Shown one piece after another: positions 4,753 through 5,695 of a DNA stretch of 5,695 nt. Within the stretch, counting starts at the first letter, position 1. Each line of letters starts with the position of its first letter. Where the stretch lies: positions 1 to 5,695 of the forward strand of contig JAJXZC010000736.1 in the NCBI GenBank assembly GCA_021780275.1, in the 5' to 3' direction. The stretch comes from Pseudomonadota bacterium. Lineage in GTDB: Bacteria; Pseudomonadota; Alphaproteobacteria; Parvibaculales; Parvibaculaceae. The notes under the pieces were generated by a model that worked only from the letters and a program-made list of their open reading frames with translations, did no database searches and was not told the DNA's origin. The position numbers and the translations under genes were made by a program.

Positions 4753-5495
4753 GGGCAATTCTTTGCCGGCCGATATCCGGCCGCTTCGGCAGCCTGCGCG
4801 TTCGGAAATTGCACGCGGTTGCCTTCGACGATGGCGTTGTAATAGGGGCAGCTCGGCCATTCGTAGATCATGCTGCGTCGGTTGCCGCGAACCGGACCTT
4901 TAGGAACGGCAGCAGCATTGGCGCCAGCGGTTTGCGGTTGCGTTGATTCGGCCGAGGCGGAGCCATTCAGAGGCCGCGATCTGGCCGCGCGGATGTTCCA
5001 ATTTTGGGTGTATTCGGCGGCAAGCGCCGGATCGTGGATCACCAACAAGTTTTCCGCATTCCGATGCTCGGCCGACCAGGTGTAGTTGAAACTCCCGGTC
5101 ACAACCGTCTGGTCATCGACGATCATCACCTTGTTGTGCATGAGCCCGGGCACCGTGTCCACGAGGACGGGAACGCCGCCGGAGGAGAGGCGGCCGACAG
5201 CGTAAGTGTCGCTGCGGTCCTCTTCGAGCTGGCTCCGATCGACAATCGTCCGCACGTCAACGCCGCGGCGCTTCGCATTCAAGAGCGCGGTAACGATCGG
5301 CCGCGACGTCAGAGCGTACATCTGGACGAGATCCGTTTTCCGGGCGCCGGCGATGGCCTGGATCACCGTGGCGAGAGGATCGCAGCCGCCGGGAAGCGGC
5401 GGCGAGAAGCAGGCTTGGATTTGACTGGCAAATGCTGGCGTAGCGGCCACGGTCAACAAAAAGGCCAGGACCGGAAGGAAGGCGCGAATCCGCAT
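4749..5495 (-). CDS. secreted phospholipase D-family nuclease with C-terminal cysteine module
   Basis: A 248-residue protein of the PLD superfamily, close to the Nuc-type endonucleases of conjugative plasmids. It starts with a clear Sec signal peptide (MRIRAFLPVLAFLLTVAATP, cleavage likely after AFA at 23), so it should act in the periplasm. A single HKD motif is seen: His120, Lys122, Asp127 in MHNKVMIVDD, followed by TGSFNYTWSAEHRNAEN. One HKD per chain implies a homodimeric active site. After a Ser/Ala/Gln-rich linker (about 175-203) comes a small domain, SMIYEWPSCPYYN to AGYRPAKNCP, with Cys216 and Cys247. It resembles the Ada-like or 'sunset' modules attached to other secreted nucleases. 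Start ATG 5495 is chosen for the signal peptide, although the frame extends to 5588. It sits 7 bases after the upstream gene and overlaps the HTH gene. Substrate (DNA or lipid) is inferred as DNA. Confidence 0.88.
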   Translation of the reverse strand: MRIRAFLPVLAFLLTVAATPAFASQIQACFSPPLPGGCDPLATVIQAIAGARKTDLVQMYALTSRPIVTALLNAKRRGVDVRTIVDRSQLEEDRSDTYAVGRLSSGGVPVLVDTVPGLMHNKVMIVDDQTVVTGSFNYTWSAEHRNAENLLVIHDPALAAEYTQNWNIRAARSRPLNGSASAESTQPQTAGANAAAVPKGPVRGNRRSMIYEWPSCPYYNAIVEGNRVQFPNAQAAEAAGYRPAKNCP

Positions 5496-5502
5496 CTTCG
5501 AC

Positions 5503-5695
5503 TCATTCTTCTTCGCCGGTGTCAGCCTCGGCGCTTGCTTCGTCGTCTTCTGCCTGTACGTTGAATTCAATACGGCTCTGCAAGACAATTTCCTTGATCA
5601 CACCGTCGCCCTTGCCGGCACGGAGCACAGCATCGTAACGCGACATGAGTTCCGGAATGTTGATCACCTCCTCCACACATTCCATGTATCGTTTC
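5503..5695 (-). CDS. unidentified protein with acidic C-terminal tail (5' end may lie outside window)
   Basis: At least 60 residues from ATG 5685, and the frame stays open to the window edge, so the true start may be beyond it. Readable segments are INIPELMSRYDAVLRAGKG and GVIKEIVLQSRIEFNVQ, followed by a very acidic end (AEDDEASAEADTGEEE). I do not recognise the family. The TGA at 5505-5503 lies 7 bases before the nuclease ATG, so it is probably the first gene seen of a three-gene operon. A sequence GGAGGTGATC (minus strand 5671-5662), an almost perfect anti-16S match, lies inside the frame. It could indicate a start further in, but the next ATG (5646) is 20 bases beyond its core. Confidence 0.6.
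   Translation of the reverse strand, partial: KRYMECVEEVINIPELMSRYDAVLRAGKGDGVIKEIVLQSRIEFNVQAEDDEASAEADTGEEE

Noticed and set aside
5004..5564. Plus-strand open frame of 186 codons
   Set aside because: Antisense to the HKD nuclease gene, which has a signal peptide and catalytic motifs. The plus frame has no recognisable domain.
5655..5675. Plus-strand GATCACCTCCTCC as the 3' end of a 16S rRNA gene
   Set aside because: The match is limited to the anti-Shine-Dalgarno bases, and no rRNA-like sequence precedes it. It is a Shine-Dalgarno-like string on the minus strand.
1..5695. CRISPR array, insertion sequence or replication origin
   Set aside because: No regularly spaced repeats, transposase motifs with terminal inverted repeats, or iterons were seen on either strand.

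Overview
The window is GC-rich DNA that reads like part of a conjugative plasmid or integrative conjugative element from a proteobacterium. The Ti-type TraA helicase end and the overall composition suggest Alphaproteobacteria, but no ribosomal or housekeeping gene is present to prove this.

Layout. (1) Positions 1-1449 (+) are the C-terminal part of a TraA-type relaxase/helicase, open at the left edge. (2) Positions 1450-1537 are a compact regulatory gap with a sigma70-like promoter inside nested inverted repeats. (3) Positions 1538-2157 (+) are a higB-higA toxin-antitoxin pair, in the higB-first order. (4) Positions 2154-2544 (+) overlap the higA stop and encode an HVO_A0114-family winged-HTH protein whose conserved C-terminal motif lies in another frame, so it is probably frameshifted. 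(5) Positions 2578-2868 (+) are a small unknown gene. (6) On the minus strand at about 2905-2993 lies the broken 3' half of a sigma-region-4-like HTH gene. (7) Positions 3009-4295 (+) encode a 428-residue DUF6602-like protein with a PD-(D/E)XK-type nuclease pattern, in DNA visibly poorer in GC than its surroundings. (8) Positions 4296-4509 are non-coding and hold a hairpin identical in form to the anticodon arm of tRNA-Leu(UAA). (9) The minus-strand operon at 5695-4510 has three genes: an unidentified acidic-tailed protein (open at the right edge), a secreted single-HKD phospholipase D-like nuclease with a C-terminal cysteine module, and an intact 80-residue sigma-region-4-like HTH protein whose start overlaps the nuclease stop.

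Together this looks like a transfer-gene backbone (relaxase on the left, nuclease operon on the right) with a cargo block between them: addiction genes plus a candidate defence-type nuclease. The most informative structure is that the DUF6602 gene is bracketed by two same-strand copies of the HTH gene. The right copy is intact. The left one lacks its 5' half and carries a one-base frameshift. This suggests the block was built by insertion or recombination. No complete RNA gene, CRISPR array or insertion sequence was seen.
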